Shown here piece after piece: positions 1 to 7,944 of a stretch of 38,506 nucleotides of DNA. The stretch is from assembly GCA_007845355.1 (NCBI GenBank), contig SDRQ01000006.1:1-38506 (forward strand), given 5' to 3'. Under the pieces are notes generated by a model. It saw nothing but the letters and a program-made list of their open reading frames with translations. It had not been told where the DNA came from and did no database searches. The position numbers and the translations under genes are program-made. Source of the stretch: TM7 phylum sp. oral taxon 352. GTDB lineage: Bacteria; Patescibacteriota; Saccharimonadia; Saccharimonadales; Saccharimonadaceae. Positions within the stretch are counted from its first letter, which is position 1, and each line of letters begins with the position of its first letter.

Positions 1-1
1 A

Positions 2-124
2 TTGAACGAAAAGATCAATGAGCGCAAGGCTGCTGGTGTAAAGATTGATGAAAATGCTGAGAAATTTAAGCAGGCAGGCTACACAGCACAGCAACGATTT
101 AAGGGTCTTGGTGAGATGGATGCC
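2..124 (+). pseudogene. gyrB: gyrB C-terminal fragment, forward orientation, truncated at window edge
   Basis: Translated from base 2, this is open and contains the GyrB/ParE C-terminal signature [11 protein letters not shown] (family form: QRYKGLGEMN), followed in intact proteins by a LWETTM-like stretch. Here the homology stops after GEMDA at about base 124. The rest of this reading frame is nonsense because it runs antisense through other gyrB pieces. Seen: the signature and the abrupt loss. Known: this motif lies near the end of DNA gyrase subunit B. Inference: this is the 3' part of gyrB joined head-to-head with its 5' part, most likely an assembly or rearrangement junction, since gyrB is essential and should be intact elsewhere. 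Confidence 0.8.
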
Positions 125-469
125 GCTGAGATCAAATTGGCCACCAAATCCACCGCCCATAGCCTTAATCCACGAAACAATCTCAGCATTAGCAAACATC
201 ATATCAAACCTTGCGCGATCAGTATTCAACACCTTACCGCGAAGAGGAAGAACACCACCATCCTTTAACAAAGTTACTTCGACCTTTGTAGCATAACCAG
301 CAATTGCCTCGTCAATTGAGTTATCGGCAATCTCCTTAATCAAGTGATGCACGCCCTCATACCCCGTACTACCAATGTACATTCCTGGACGCTTACGAAC
401 CGGCTCAAGACCCTCTAGGACCTGGATTTGTGAGCCATCATAAGATTGTTCATTTGTTTGTTTAGCCAT
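122..469 (-). pseudogene. gyrB: gyrB N-terminus fused to an internal TOPRIM segment
   Basis: Read leftwards from ATG 467-469, the first 73 codons are a good GyrB N-terminus: [15 protein letters not shown], then the ATPase motif DNSIDEA. At about base 250 the protein jumps from KDGGV straight to LPLRGKVLN and continues to [10 protein letters not shown] at about base 122. That second block belongs to the TOPRIM region some 350 residues further on in normal GyrB. The GHKL glycine motifs, the transducer domain and the EGDSA motif are missing. A GAGGGAG Shine-Dalgarno precedes the ATG and a promoter lies at 516-544, so the gene start is real. Two junctions in 350 bp plus the inverted 3' piece point to a chimera rather than a functional gene. 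Confidence 0.8.
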
Positions 470-515
470 ATCTCCCTCACTATTATCTGAATTATCAGCT
501 CTTTTCAACAACCTT

Positions 516-544
516 ATTATACATCAAAATAGATATATTCTCAA
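516..544 (-). promoter_or_regulatory. Promoter of gyrB (TTGAGA-17-TATAAT)
   Basis: On the minus strand TTGAGA (539-544) and TATAAT (516-521) are separated by 17 bp. The predicted start is near 509, giving a leader of about 40 nt that carries the GAGGGAG ribosome site. This contrasts with the leaderless genes elsewhere in the window. Confidence 0.65.
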
Positions 545-619
545 ACTATTTACTTTTTCAGCATGCTTATGCTAAAGTTAGATTAAAGTTATATAACAAC
601 AAAAATAAAAGAGGTCAAA

Positions 620-2224
620 ATGTTCAAAAAAATTATCTCGCGCCTACCATACAGCCCTTCAATGATCCACAGTTTGGGCTTTTATGCGAAACGCTTACGC
701 AAAGAAGAAGCCACTCGAAAGATCGGGCTTATCTTAACCGCCCTAGCGCTTATTGTGCAATCTTTCACTGTTTTTTCACCGCCAGAATCAGCCAATGCAG
801 CAGATTCCAGCGACCTAATTTACGGCGGAATTTCTAGCGGCCAACAACTAATGGCTCATTATGACGCGAACACAAATAATATTCACGACCTCTACGATCA
901 TCTTGGTATTAGCCGCTCTGATTTGGTAGCGGCGACTGGTAATCTTCAGACCTTAAATAGCAATATGGGTACCTATTCATGGGGACTTACACCTCACTTT
1001 GGCGCAGCAAGAGGTGAAGGATCTTACGTAGTTCGTACGTCACAAGGCAGTGCTCGCACTTTCTACTATCGACCTCACAACCTCTGGGGCAGCTTCTCAT
1101 ATAGAGCATTCGTTGGATATTCAGCTGGGGCTGGCTGGTTTGCAATCATGCTTAACTGCGGTAACTTAATCCTTAAAATCGCACCACCGAGCCATCAATG
1201 TCCAACTGGGCAAGTCGGAACATACCCCAACTGCTCTACTCCGCCACAGCCAGTAGCTACGTGTAACGCCTTAGACATAAAGAAGAATGGCGATACATAT
1301 CAATTTACTGCTAACGCCAGTGCGGCCAATGGTGCGACAATCCAAAAATATGTATACAGCATTTACCGAGGAAATACTCTAGTTAAAACTATCGAAGGCA
1401 ACGATAAAATCGTAACTTATACAGAGAAAACACCGGGATCATACAAAGTTATTCTAACGGTAAAGAGCTCATTAGGCGATAAGACCTCAGACGCCTGCGT
1501 AAAGACATTTACCATACCGGAGCCAGCAAGGTGTCCTCAAAACCCTAAATTGTTAAAGGACGACCCTCAGTGCCAACCATGCCCAGGCGACTCTACTATA
1601 TGGATTAACGATAGTCGATGTTCTGCCTCGTTCGTGCAGACAAAAACTGCAGTTAATCTCACCCAGAATAACGCTGACGCAACAACTACGGTTGCGAAAT
1701 CTGGAGATCGAATTACCTACACTCTTTCGGTAAAAAACAAAGGTCTAAAAGAGGAAGAGTTTACATTCAAAGACCAAGTCAGCGATTTATTGGAATATGC
1801 AGACATATTCGACGCTGGCGGTGGAACATTGACAGATGATAAAGGCGCTAGCGCGGGCAGCGGCAACGCAAAAGTACTAGTATGGAACCCTATCAAGATC
1901 AAGCCAGGAGAAACTCAAAAGCGCAGCTTTACCGTCCAAATAAAGAACAGCATCCCAGCGATGGCTAGCGGTAAAAGTAATCCAATGTCTTATGACTGTA
2001 GAATCGATAACACATTTGGCAATACTGTCAGCACAAAAATTGACTGCCCTGCACCGAAAGTTATTGAACAAACCACTTCGCAACTACCAAAAACTGGTGC
2101 CAGCGAGAATATGATGTTCGCAGGAATTATTGCAGCCGTGGTCGTATACTTCTATGCTCGATCACGTCAATTAAATAAAGAAGTTAGAATCATTCGGCGA
2201 GACATGTCCGCAGGAACTTTATAG
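620..2224 (+). CDS. LPXTG-type cell-wall-anchored surface protein with DUF11-like repeat domain
   Basis: A 534-aa exported protein. Residues about 33-62 form a hydrophobic signal segment ending in a SANAAD-like cleavage site. The middle is Cys-containing and low in recognisable domains. Residues about 345-455 resemble a DUF11/conserved-repeat domain (VAKSGDRITYTLSVKNKG). Near the C-terminus LPKTG is followed by a membrane helix (MMFAGIIAAVVVYFYA) and a basic tail, the classic sortase sorting signal. An AGAGGTC site precedes the ATG. The next gene follows after 10 bp with a strong AGGAGGTG site, so they are co-transcribed. Known: LPXTG proteins are cut by sortase and attached to peptidoglycan. 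Inference: a surface protein possibly involved in host contact; the specific role is unknown and no sortase gene lies in the window. Confidence 0.75.
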   Translation: MFKKIISRLPYSPSMIHSLGFYAKRLRKEEATRKIGLILTALALIVQSFTVFSPPESANAADSSDLIYGGISSGQQLMAHYDANTNNIHDLYDHLGISRSDLVAATGNLQTLNSNMGTYSWGLTPHFGAARGEGSYVVRTSQGSARTFYYRPHNLWGSFSYRAFVGYSAGAGWFAIMLNCGNLILKIAPPSHQCPTGQVGTYPNCSTPPQPVATCNALDIKKNGDTYQFTANASAANGATIQKYVYSIYRGNTLVKTIEGNDKIVTYTEKTPGSYKVILTVKSSLGDKTSDACVKTFTIPEPARCPQNPKLLKDDPQCQPCPGDSTIWINDSRCSASFVQTKTAVNLTQNNADATTTVAKSGDRITYTLSVKNKGLKEEEFTFKDQVSDLLEYADIFDAGGGTLTDDKGASAGSGNAKVLVWNPIKIKPGETQKRSFTVQIKNSIPAMASGKSNPMSYDCRIDNTFGNTVSTKIDCPAPKVIEQTTSQLPKTGASENMMFAGIIAAVVVYFYARSRQLNKEVRIIRRDMSAGTL

Positions 2225-2234
2225 GAGGTGAAAA

Positions 2235-2804
2235 ATGAGTGAAAAATTAAAATCTACCGTAGAGAATGCTGTCGACACCAGAGAGTTAGCAGATTTAAAC
2301 AGAGAAAAAGCTGCTGAAATCGAAAGATCTCTAGAAAAGGCGGTTGAAAAAGAAAAATCAAATGCCGAAAATGAAAATAGCATTAAACACGAGGCTATAG
2401 AAATTGCCGCCCGCCAAGAAAAGCGGCAAGAACAAAAAGAATCTAAAGAGATAAAAGAAGATAAGCCTCTTACAAAAAAAGATATTGAAGCTTCGTATAA
2501 GAAGACTTTGGAAAATGTACAAGACCAACTATCAGCTCCATCCAGGGCTTTCAGTAAGGTCATTCATAATCCAGTCGTCGAAAAGACTAGTGACGCAATT
2601 GGCAATACCGTTGCCCGCCCTAACTTAATCATCTCTGGCGCCTTAGGCGCAATAGCTTCTGTCGTTGTGTATTTTATCGCCAAACGATACGGATATCTAT
2701 TATCAGGATCAGAAACTATTATCTTGTTTGTAGCTGGCTGGTCTATCGGCGCTGTTATCGAATATGCTCGAGTAGGGTTTATCAACAACAGAAAAAATAG
2801 CTAG
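2235..2804 (+). CDS. Coiled-coil protein with two C-terminal membrane helices, function unknown
   Basis: A 189-aa protein whose first 110 residues are very rich in Glu/Lys/Ala, with a heptad-like pattern typical of a long charged coiled coil. Two hydrophobic helices follow at about residues 130-150 (LIISGALGAIASVVVYFIA) and 158-176 (TIILFVAGWSIGAVIEYA). Its start is fixed by the AGGAGGTG site 5-6 nt upstream, 10 bp after the LPKTG protein gene. It converges on the 966-aa ATPase gene with only 14 bp between stops and no visible terminator. No family is recognised. The topology suggests a membrane-anchored cytoplasmic coiled coil that may work with the adjacent surface protein; this is inference from context only. 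Confidence 0.7.
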   Translation: MSEKLKSTVENAVDTRELADLNREKAAEIERSLEKAVEKEKSNAENENSIKHEAIEIAARQEKRQEQKESKEIKEDKPLTKKDIEASYKKTLENVQDQLSAPSRAFSKVIHNPVVEKTSDAIGNTVARPNLIISGALGAIASVVVYFIAKRYGYLLSGSETIILFVAGWSIGAVIEYARVGFINNRKNS

Positions 2805-2818
2805 ATAGATGTTGAATC

Positions 2819-5719
2819 TTATCTCAAACTAATCATCACTTCACTATCGTCATCATCACCATTACGTAAATCGAGCCGATTCTTAACCACAGGCTGGCTC
2901 GGTTTTACATTTACAGAAGAGACAGAGTTATTATTTGTAGCCATAGACACATTTGCCCTATTGATGACAGCACTATCTATCGTAAAAGGTTGACTTTGCT
3001 GTTTGCTGTCAAGATTAGAAGCCGTAGTATTTACACTATTTATATTAGAAGATGCATTATTAACCGCCCCTGGGCGGCCTTGCGGATTCTGTATTTGTGA
3101 GGAAGTCTGTAGAGTTTGCGAATTTGCTGGTCTTACGGTTGAGCTAGAAGCAGGCTTTCCTCCTAATTGTTGTCTCTTCGCTAGCCATTCATCCAAGAAC
3201 GATGACCCACCAGGTGCCTTTTGATTAGCAGAAGGCGTTAATTGAGAAGGACTCGTCTTTGGTTGCACACTACCTCTAATCCTGTCAAATATCTCCTTCT
3301 CAACAACAGCTCGTGGTCTACCGTATTTAGCAGCAGATAGCCTTACTAACGCATCCCTCAGCTGATTATTAACTTGCCCCATCGGAGGAATCCAATTCAT
3401 ACTAAACGGCGCAGACGGCACATTATTAATCATCACAGAGGTTATAGATTGGAAGTTTGGCAATTTAGCCAAGTCGTCGACATCAAAAGTCGGCTGAAAC
3501 TTCTTAACCATCAATTCAGCGTCAGTTACACCGATACGCCCAGAAATAACTGTACCGACGTTACCAATAATAGCTTCTCGTATCTTATCTGTTAACTGCG
3601 TCATAAACTGGTTGCCCATAATAAGACTCAATTTATACTTACGAGCCTCAGACAAAATAGATTCAAAGCTGTCAGTGGCGAAGTTCTGGAACTCATCAAC
3701 ATACAATGAGAAATCAACTCGCTGATCCTCTGGGATGTCCGCTCGAGACATCGCTGCTGCCTGGAACTTCATCACAAAAATAATACCCAGAAGCTTCGAA
3801 TTAAGTTCACCCATCTTACCTTTTGACAAGTTAACCAGCAAAATCTTATTATTGTCCATAATTTCACGCAAATTAAATCCAGATTTGGTCTGACCAATGA
3901 TATTGCGCATTGCATCGTTGGAAATAAATGGACCAAACTTTGATACAACCCATGAAATAACCTCACCTGCCTCATTTGACCTCTGTGACGCAGGAAATTC
4001 CTTTGTCCAGAAATCAATAACTTGCTGATCTTTTACATACTTAAGCTTGCTTTTCACAAATTCAGGATCAATAAGACACTTCGGCACGTCAATAAACGTT
4101 CCACCAGCAGGATCCGACATCAGCAGCAAGGCGCAGTTTCTAAAAATATGTTCCAAACGAGGACCAACAATTCCCGTATGTCCTGGATCGTAAAGGCCAT
4201 ACAGCATATTAATCGCCTCTTGAACCAAAAAGTCTTTTTGGTCTGGAGTGTCGAACTCAAACATATTCAACCCAATTGGATTAGTCATATCAGCAGGATT
4301 AAAGTAGATAATATCCTCAACGCGTTCTTTTGGAACCTTACCCAATAAAGATTCAACCAAATCACCGTGCGGATCAATAAAGGCAAATCCCCGACCATCC
4401 ATCATATCCTGATAAGCCATATTTTCCTGCAAGACAGATTTACCAACGCCTGTTTGACCAATAATATATACATGGCGGCGGCGGTCTTTTGTTCCGATTC
4501 TAATAGGTTTTTTGACTCCTCGAAATTCGTTATACCCAATCAGCAAACCCTCATCCAAAACGTCTGTTGGTCCATCAACCTGCTTGGACATCTGTCGCTT
4601 AACTTGTGAAGTTGGGATCGCGTTAGCTCCAGGCAAATGGAATAACGTTGCCATTTCTACACTGTTGAGAATATTACTACGAGTTTCCTGAGGGAAGAAC
4701 CTCATAATATATGCTGTTGTCATTTCCTCAACATTCCTAGTTAAAGAGAACTTAAACCCATTATTGCGCGGTGAGTCAAACAACGAGAAGGCTGCTATTA
4801 TATTTTTTAACAGCACTTGAGAGCGCGCCGCAGTGTTTGACGAAATTACAACACGCACCAGAACTTCATACGCAGGATAGCGAGCTTTTTCGCTGATAGC
4901 ATCCACTTCCGCCTGCTCTAAAGATGTTAGCTGCTTGTCCTCAGAACTAGAGCCACCGTCTTTTTCGTTATTCTCTGGCGGTTTCCACAGAGCCTCCATA
5001 ATATCCATAGGAGCAACGCCTCCAAAGCCTTTCTTCTTGCCCTTATTTTTCTTCATGCCGTCAATGTGAGACTCTGAAGCCTTGGACCAACCGTCATACG
5101 CCGGACGTAGTAAAAATTGCACACCTATTCCATCTTCTCTGGACGCCGAAGATAAAGCATTTAATAATGCCCTGGAAGCATCTCTTTTCGACTCCTGATA
5201 AGTCGATATTGGATAAACAAAGGACTTTTTCAGGGTGAATTCTCCGCCGATGGTTCCGCTCATCTTGCCGACCTTGCTGAATATATTAGTATCAGATACC
5301 TCTTCTAGCCTAGCAGAAGGATATGCTGCCGCTACAGCTTGACGAATAACATCAACTAACACTAGCGGAACGACAGCATAATAGTGAACTAGCCCACCAT
5401 GTGCAACAATCTCAAACGATATATGACGTTGGCCGTAGACTTTACTTTTGAATCCTTTAGTTGCCGTACTTGAGATAATATTGTACATCACCTGGGCTTG
5501 CGACAGCACCTCTTCAGTTAAATCTCGCTCATCTCGATTTGAACTATTGACGTCTTCACTTGTCGGAGGCAAATGTATAAGTAGCGGCACCATCTTCAAG
5601 CCTCGTTCATAATTTTTGGCTTCCCTCAGCATGTTACGATACAACACAAAAGCTACCGCAGAACCAGCGGCTATAATAACAATCGCGATAAAACTAACTA
5701 TCAAAGGACCCGCACCCAT
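2819..5719 (-). CDS. VirD4/TraD- or HerA-like membrane ATPase (type IV secretion coupling family)
   Basis: A 966-aa protein with one N-terminal membrane helix (residues about 5-28). After roughly 390 residues of soluble sequence comes a P-loop NTPase core: Walker A IGQTGVGKS near residue 419, the FIDPHGDL motif about 25 residues on, and Walker B LYVDEFQNF near 670. Residues about 820-966 are a low-complexity Ser/Asn/Gln/Pro tail. The FIDPHGD and VDEFQNF motifs are characteristic of the TraD/VirD4/HerA-FtsK ATPase clade that pumps DNA or protein through membranes. No relaxase, VirB-type channel or mobile-element gene lies nearby, so ordinary conjugation is unsupported. The gene follows the 146-aa ORF by 8 bp and is probably driven by its leaderless promoter. 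The substrate is unknown. Confidence 0.75.
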   Translation of the reverse strand: MGAGPLIVSFIAIVIIAAGSAVAFVLYRNMLREAKNYERGLKMVPLLIHLPPTSEDVNSSNRDERDLTEEVLSQAQVMYNIISSTATKGFKSKVYGQRHISFEIVAHGGLVHYYAVVPLVLVDVIRQAVAAAYPSARLEEVSDTNIFSKVGKMSGTIGGEFTLKKSFVYPISTYQESKRDASRALLNALSSASREDGIGVQFLLRPAYDGWSKASESHIDGMKKNKGKKKGFGGVAPMDIMEALWKPPENNEKDGGSSSEDKQLTSLEQAEVDAISEKARYPAYEVLVRVVISSNTAARSQVLLKNIIAAFSLFDSPRNNGFKFSLTRNVEEMTTAYIMRFFPQETRSNILNSVEMATLFHLPGANAIPTSQVKRQMSKQVDGPTDVLDEGLLIGYNEFRGVKKPIRIGTKDRRRHVYIIGQTGVGKSVLQENMAYQDMMDGRGFAFIDPHGDLVESLLGKVPKERVEDIIYFNPADMTNPIGLNMFEFDTPDQKDFLVQEAINMLYGLYDPGHTGIVGPRLEHIFRNCALLLMSDPAGGTFIDVPKCLIDPEFVKSKLKYVKDQQVIDFWTKEFPASQRSNEAGEVISWVVSKFGPFISNDAMRNIIGQTKSGFNLREIMDNNKILLVNLSKGKMGELNSKLLGIIFVMKFQAAAMSRADIPEDQRVDFSLYVDEFQNFATDSFESILSEARKYKLSLIMGNQFMTQLTDKIREAIIGNVGTVISGRIGVTDAELMVKKFQPTFDVDDLAKLPNFQSITSVMINNVPSAPFSMNWIPPMGQVNNQLRDALVRLSAAKYGRPRAVVEKEIFDRIRGSVQPKTSPSQLTPSANQKAPGGSSFLDEWLAKRQQLGGKPASSSTVRPANSQTLQTSSQIQNPQGRPGAVNNASSNINSVNTTASNLDSKQQSQPFTIDSAVINRANVSMATNNNSVSSVNVKPSQPVVKNRLDLRNGDDDDSEVMISLR

Positions 5720-5727
5720 ATAAAACC

Positions 5728-6168
5728 CTACTTACTACCGTCGTCATTTTGACCTAAAGTCTTATTATATCGTTTTTTTAAATAATCAGCCTGCAGCTGT
5801 GCGATAACTCTATTCCTCTCATAAGGATTATCTTTTGTTAAAGCTATAATCTTTTTAACTTTATCCACCCATTCTCTTTCTATCAAGTCTTCATCCGCTG
5901 CCACCAGAGGAGTATCATCATCAGCTACTACCCCCGACTGCTTCGTACTTTGAGCGTCGTTTTGAGATAAAGGAACTGTTGTAGTATTATCAACAGGCAA
6001 AGCCACAGGGATATTGTTATATTGTTCAACCCTAGCACCAAGTAATTGCTCGGACTCTCTTCCGGTCTCAGGATTTAATGATGTATTTTCTACATTATAC
6101 TCACCGCCACCTATATTTTGTGGCTGCACCTCAGGAGTCCTATTAACTTGTGGCAGTTCGGGATTCAT
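5728..6168 (-). CDS. Small acidic, Asn/Gln-rich protein upstream of the VirD4-like ATPase, unknown
   Basis: A 146-aa soluble protein without signal or membrane segments. The first 90 residues are low-complexity (Pro, Asn, Gln, Glu). The last 50 form a charged, probably helical domain (ALTKDNPYERNRVIAQLQADYLKKRY). No family is recognised. It is the first gene of a unit with the ATPase 8 bp downstream. A TGGTACAAT extended -10 ends 6 nt before the ATG, so transcription should start at the A of the start codon, and there is no Shine-Dalgarno. The gene pair suggests an accessory factor or regulator of the ATPase; this is inference. Confidence 0.65.
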   Translation of the reverse strand: MNPELPQVNRTPEVQPQNIGGGEYNVENTSLNPETGRESEQLLGARVEQYNNIPVALPVDNTTTVPLSQNDAQSTKQSGVVADDDTPLVAADEDLIEREWVDKVKKIIALTKDNPYERNRVIAQLQADYLKKRYNKTLGQNDDGSK

Positions 6169-6174
6169 AAATAT

Positions 6175-6183
6175 ATTGTACCA
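6175..6183 (-). promoter_or_regulatory. Extended -10 (TGGTACAAT) for leaderless 146-aa gene
   Basis: TACAAT occupies 6175-6180 on the minus strand, preceded by TGG. The +1 predicted by normal spacing is 6168, exactly the A of the ATG. Confidence 0.55.
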
Positions 6184-6222
6184 CGTAACTACTTAAAATA
6201 CACGACTACATTCAGGACGAGA

Positions 6223-6594
6223 TTAGTATCTTTTATGTATAAAAAAACACGCCAGCAACTCAAACACACCAAGTAATAATATCTCAAAAATCCCAACATC
6301 TCCCATCGACTGCATACCCACATAAATAACTGGAGCAAGAGATATTACAGTAGAGTAATAATACGTCTTATACTTAGATTCATTGCGGCTATTCTTGAAA
6401 TTAAAAAATTTCGCAGCTATTCGCTCCGATGTTAAAAATACTACATAAGTTAGACAGATAAATAGCACATACAAACATACAAAAAACGCTAAAATCCCAA
6501 ACGGACCAGCAGAACTCGGGTTTGTTGCGTTCAAAATAACCGCAGTCAAAATCAATACAACCAACGCTATAAAACTAATTATCTTCATCTCCAT
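6223..6594 (-). CDS. Small multi-helix membrane protein, unknown
   Basis: About 123 aa with four hydrophobic stretches (residues about 5-23, 30-52, 78-95 and 100-118), consistent with four membrane helices, and a short basic loop after helix two (FFNFKNSRNESKYK). No conserved catalytic motif is seen and no family is recognised. The frame can also be read from GTG 6600. I prefer ATG 6594 because a TATGAT box (6601-6606) places +1 exactly on that A and there is no ribosome site upstream. The gene lies 54 bp upstream of the 146-aa gene, which has its own promoter. Confidence 0.55.
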   Translation of the reverse strand: MEMKIISFIALVVLILTAVILNATNPSSAGPFGILAFFVCLYVLFICLTYVVFLTSERIAAKFFNFKNSRNESKYKTYYYSTVISLAPVIYVGMQSMGDVGIFEILLLGVFELLACFFIHKRY

Positions 6595-6663
6595 ACTCAC
6601 ATCATACTATACACAAGAAGCCTGAGCGATAATACTATAGCATATAGACACAAACCATCCGCC

Positions 6664-6877
6664 GATAAAAAATAACTATTAGGCGCGGGTGCTACTTGCC
6701 TATTACCGCTCGAGGCGATTTGACCGCTCCTTAATTAAGGAGCATCCTTGCAGTTTTCCTCTGCATACATCCAGGACTCTCACCGCTAGTTCTTTAACGA
6801 GGATTAACTGGATGTATGCGGTACTAGCCGCGCGCTCAACGCTTTTACAATTTACGAAGTAAAGGCGGAGCATTGGC
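6664..6877 (-). ncRNA. Candidate structured non-coding RNA, family not recognised
   Basis: A GC-richer island in AT-rich non-coding DNA. Seen: a perfect 12-bp inverted repeat GCATACATCCAG (6763-6774) / CTGGATGTATGC (6808-6819); an 18-bp palindrome (6726-6743); loop segments ACUAG and GCGGU that can pair with CUAGU and ACCGC outside the hairpin, hinting at a pseudoknot; and a 5-bp hairpin (6680-6702) followed by a U-run on the minus strand (6667-6675), resembling a terminator. A TATAAT (6884-6889, minus) would start a transcript near 6877. No convincing protein is encoded. About 210 nt would be made. A 64-codon minus-strand frame here lacks any ribosome site or protein character. Confidence 0.45.
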
Positions 6878-7736
6878 TGCGTCATTATAAAAATCATGCA
6901 GCCAACTATCCGTCGATTTATACGTAAAAACGCGGCTTTATATAAATTTTATTGTTAATGTATTTTTGCTTTTTTGTTTTTCTAAAAGCTTAACCTTATA
7001 CTAGCATAGCCCTATTTATATGTCAATCATTACTCAGCCAAAAATATTGTAATTTTCACCTATTTTTTAATGTTGTTAAAATTATCATCTGTTAATTATT
7101 CTCTTATCACTTTATAGCTATCTGTGCATTTTACAACAATCTTGTCATTTTTGAGTATTATCTAGCACGAATTACACACCATTCAATGAAGATATCGTTG
7201 ACTTAGCGAACACCCAATTGCACAACTAACCTATGATTGCCCGTCATCCAAACATTGCCACAAAAATAGGTTCGTACAGTCAATATCAGACCGACGTCTA
7301 ACACTCAAATCCGCGATAAAATAATAGTCTCTATTTCCCCGCTTTATAAAACTCTATTCACTTTCATTGTCACACTACAGCAAACTTAACAAAATTATTT
7401 TTTATATTACTACAAGAACATCCAAACGTTAGTATGCATATTAAATTCTATACACCAAAGATGTTATACAGTTTTAATTAAAAATTACAAAACAAAAAGC
7501 ATAAAGTTTATTCATAGTACACAAAGCTACCTTTTACACTTCAATAAAAGAGTCCTAGAAAATGTGCGATAATTTAATTTGTCGCACACGTAAAAGACAT
7601 AAAAAGCAATCAAACAAACGCCAGTCTCTGACATATAACTTCATAGTAAAAGCCATTAGAAAAAATAGTTGCGAAAATTAGAAAGAAGATTATAAAATGT
7701 GTGGTATTTTTTACTAAACTTTTTACAAAAATATTG
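6878..7736. other. AT-rich non-coding stretch with no gene recognised
   Basis: About 860 bp without a credible protein gene, tRNA or CRISPR repeat. The few structures seen are an 8-bp inverted repeat TTGGCTGC/GCAGCCAA around a TATAAT (6873-6905) and a 7-bp inverted repeat TGTGCGA/TCGCACA (7563-7588). No DnaA-box cluster of the TTATCCACA type was seen, so an origin is not supported. It may be decayed sequence or regulatory DNA. Confidence 0.5.
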
Positions 7737-7765
7737 TTGACATAAGCATTTATATAGCTTATTAT
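7737..7765 (+). promoter_or_regulatory. Consensus promoter TTGACA-17-TATTAT for a small RNA
   Basis: The perfect -35 TTGACA (7737-7742) and TATTAT (7760-7765) are 17 bp apart, the best -35 in the window. The predicted start is 7771-7773. No start codon with a ribosome site follows before the terminator at 7839. Confidence 0.7.
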
Positions 7766-7771
7766 AGGGGT

Positions 7772-7871
7772 AGCTTCTGAATAAAAAAGTTATACAGAGG
7801 CCAAAAATAAAAAGAAATTGTAAAACTCCACTTTTTTGAAAACAACCACTACTCGCAGGTGGTTGTTTTTC
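7772..7871 (+). ncRNA. Candidate ~100-nt small RNA
   Basis: Bounded by a consensus promoter and a strong intrinsic terminator, with no usable ORF between. Near the 5' end GCUUCUG can pair with CAGAGGC to form a 7-bp stem around an A-rich loop. The middle is A-rich and single-stranded (CAAAAAUAAAAAG...). The 3' end is the terminator hairpin. This layout is typical of a stand-alone regulatory or housekeeping small RNA. It does not show the SRP RNA GGAAGGxAGCAGCC core. Function and targets are unknown. Confidence 0.5.
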
Positions 7872-7873
7872 TA
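7839..7873 (+). terminator. Rho-independent terminator of the small RNA
   Basis: AAAACAACCAC (7839-7849) pairs perfectly with GTGGTTGTTTT (7859-7869) around a 9-nt loop, followed by T. It could act in both directions. Confidence 0.75.
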
Positions 7874-7898
7874 TATTAAAGATAAATTCTACTCTTTA

Positions 7899-7928
7899 AC
7901 ATAAATAAAGCCAGCAATAAGGCTGACT
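7899..7928 (-). terminator. Rho-independent terminator of tmRNA
   Basis: On the minus strand AGUCAGC / GCUGGCU form a 7-bp stem with a CUUAUU loop, followed by UUAUUUAU. It starts 17 nt beyond the tmRNA CCA end. Confidence 0.65.
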
Positions 7929-7944
7929 TTTAATCTAATCTATC

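Noticed and set aside
2-268. An 88-codon forward frame at the left edge
   Set aside because: Only the first 41 codons are GyrB; the rest is antisense to other gyrB pieces.
2819-5719. Conjugative element or plasmid based on the VirD4/TraD-like ATPase
   Set aside because: No relaxase, VirB genes, integrase next to it or attachment repeats; related ATPases are chromosomal in many CPR genomes.
6703-6897. 64-codon frame on the minus strand
   Set aside because: No ribosome site, no protein character, and it coincides with strong RNA hairpins.
7563-7588. TGTGCGA/TCGCACA inverted repeat as a terminator or operator
   Set aside because: Only 7 bp, no T-run and no adjacent gene to regulate; kept only as a note.
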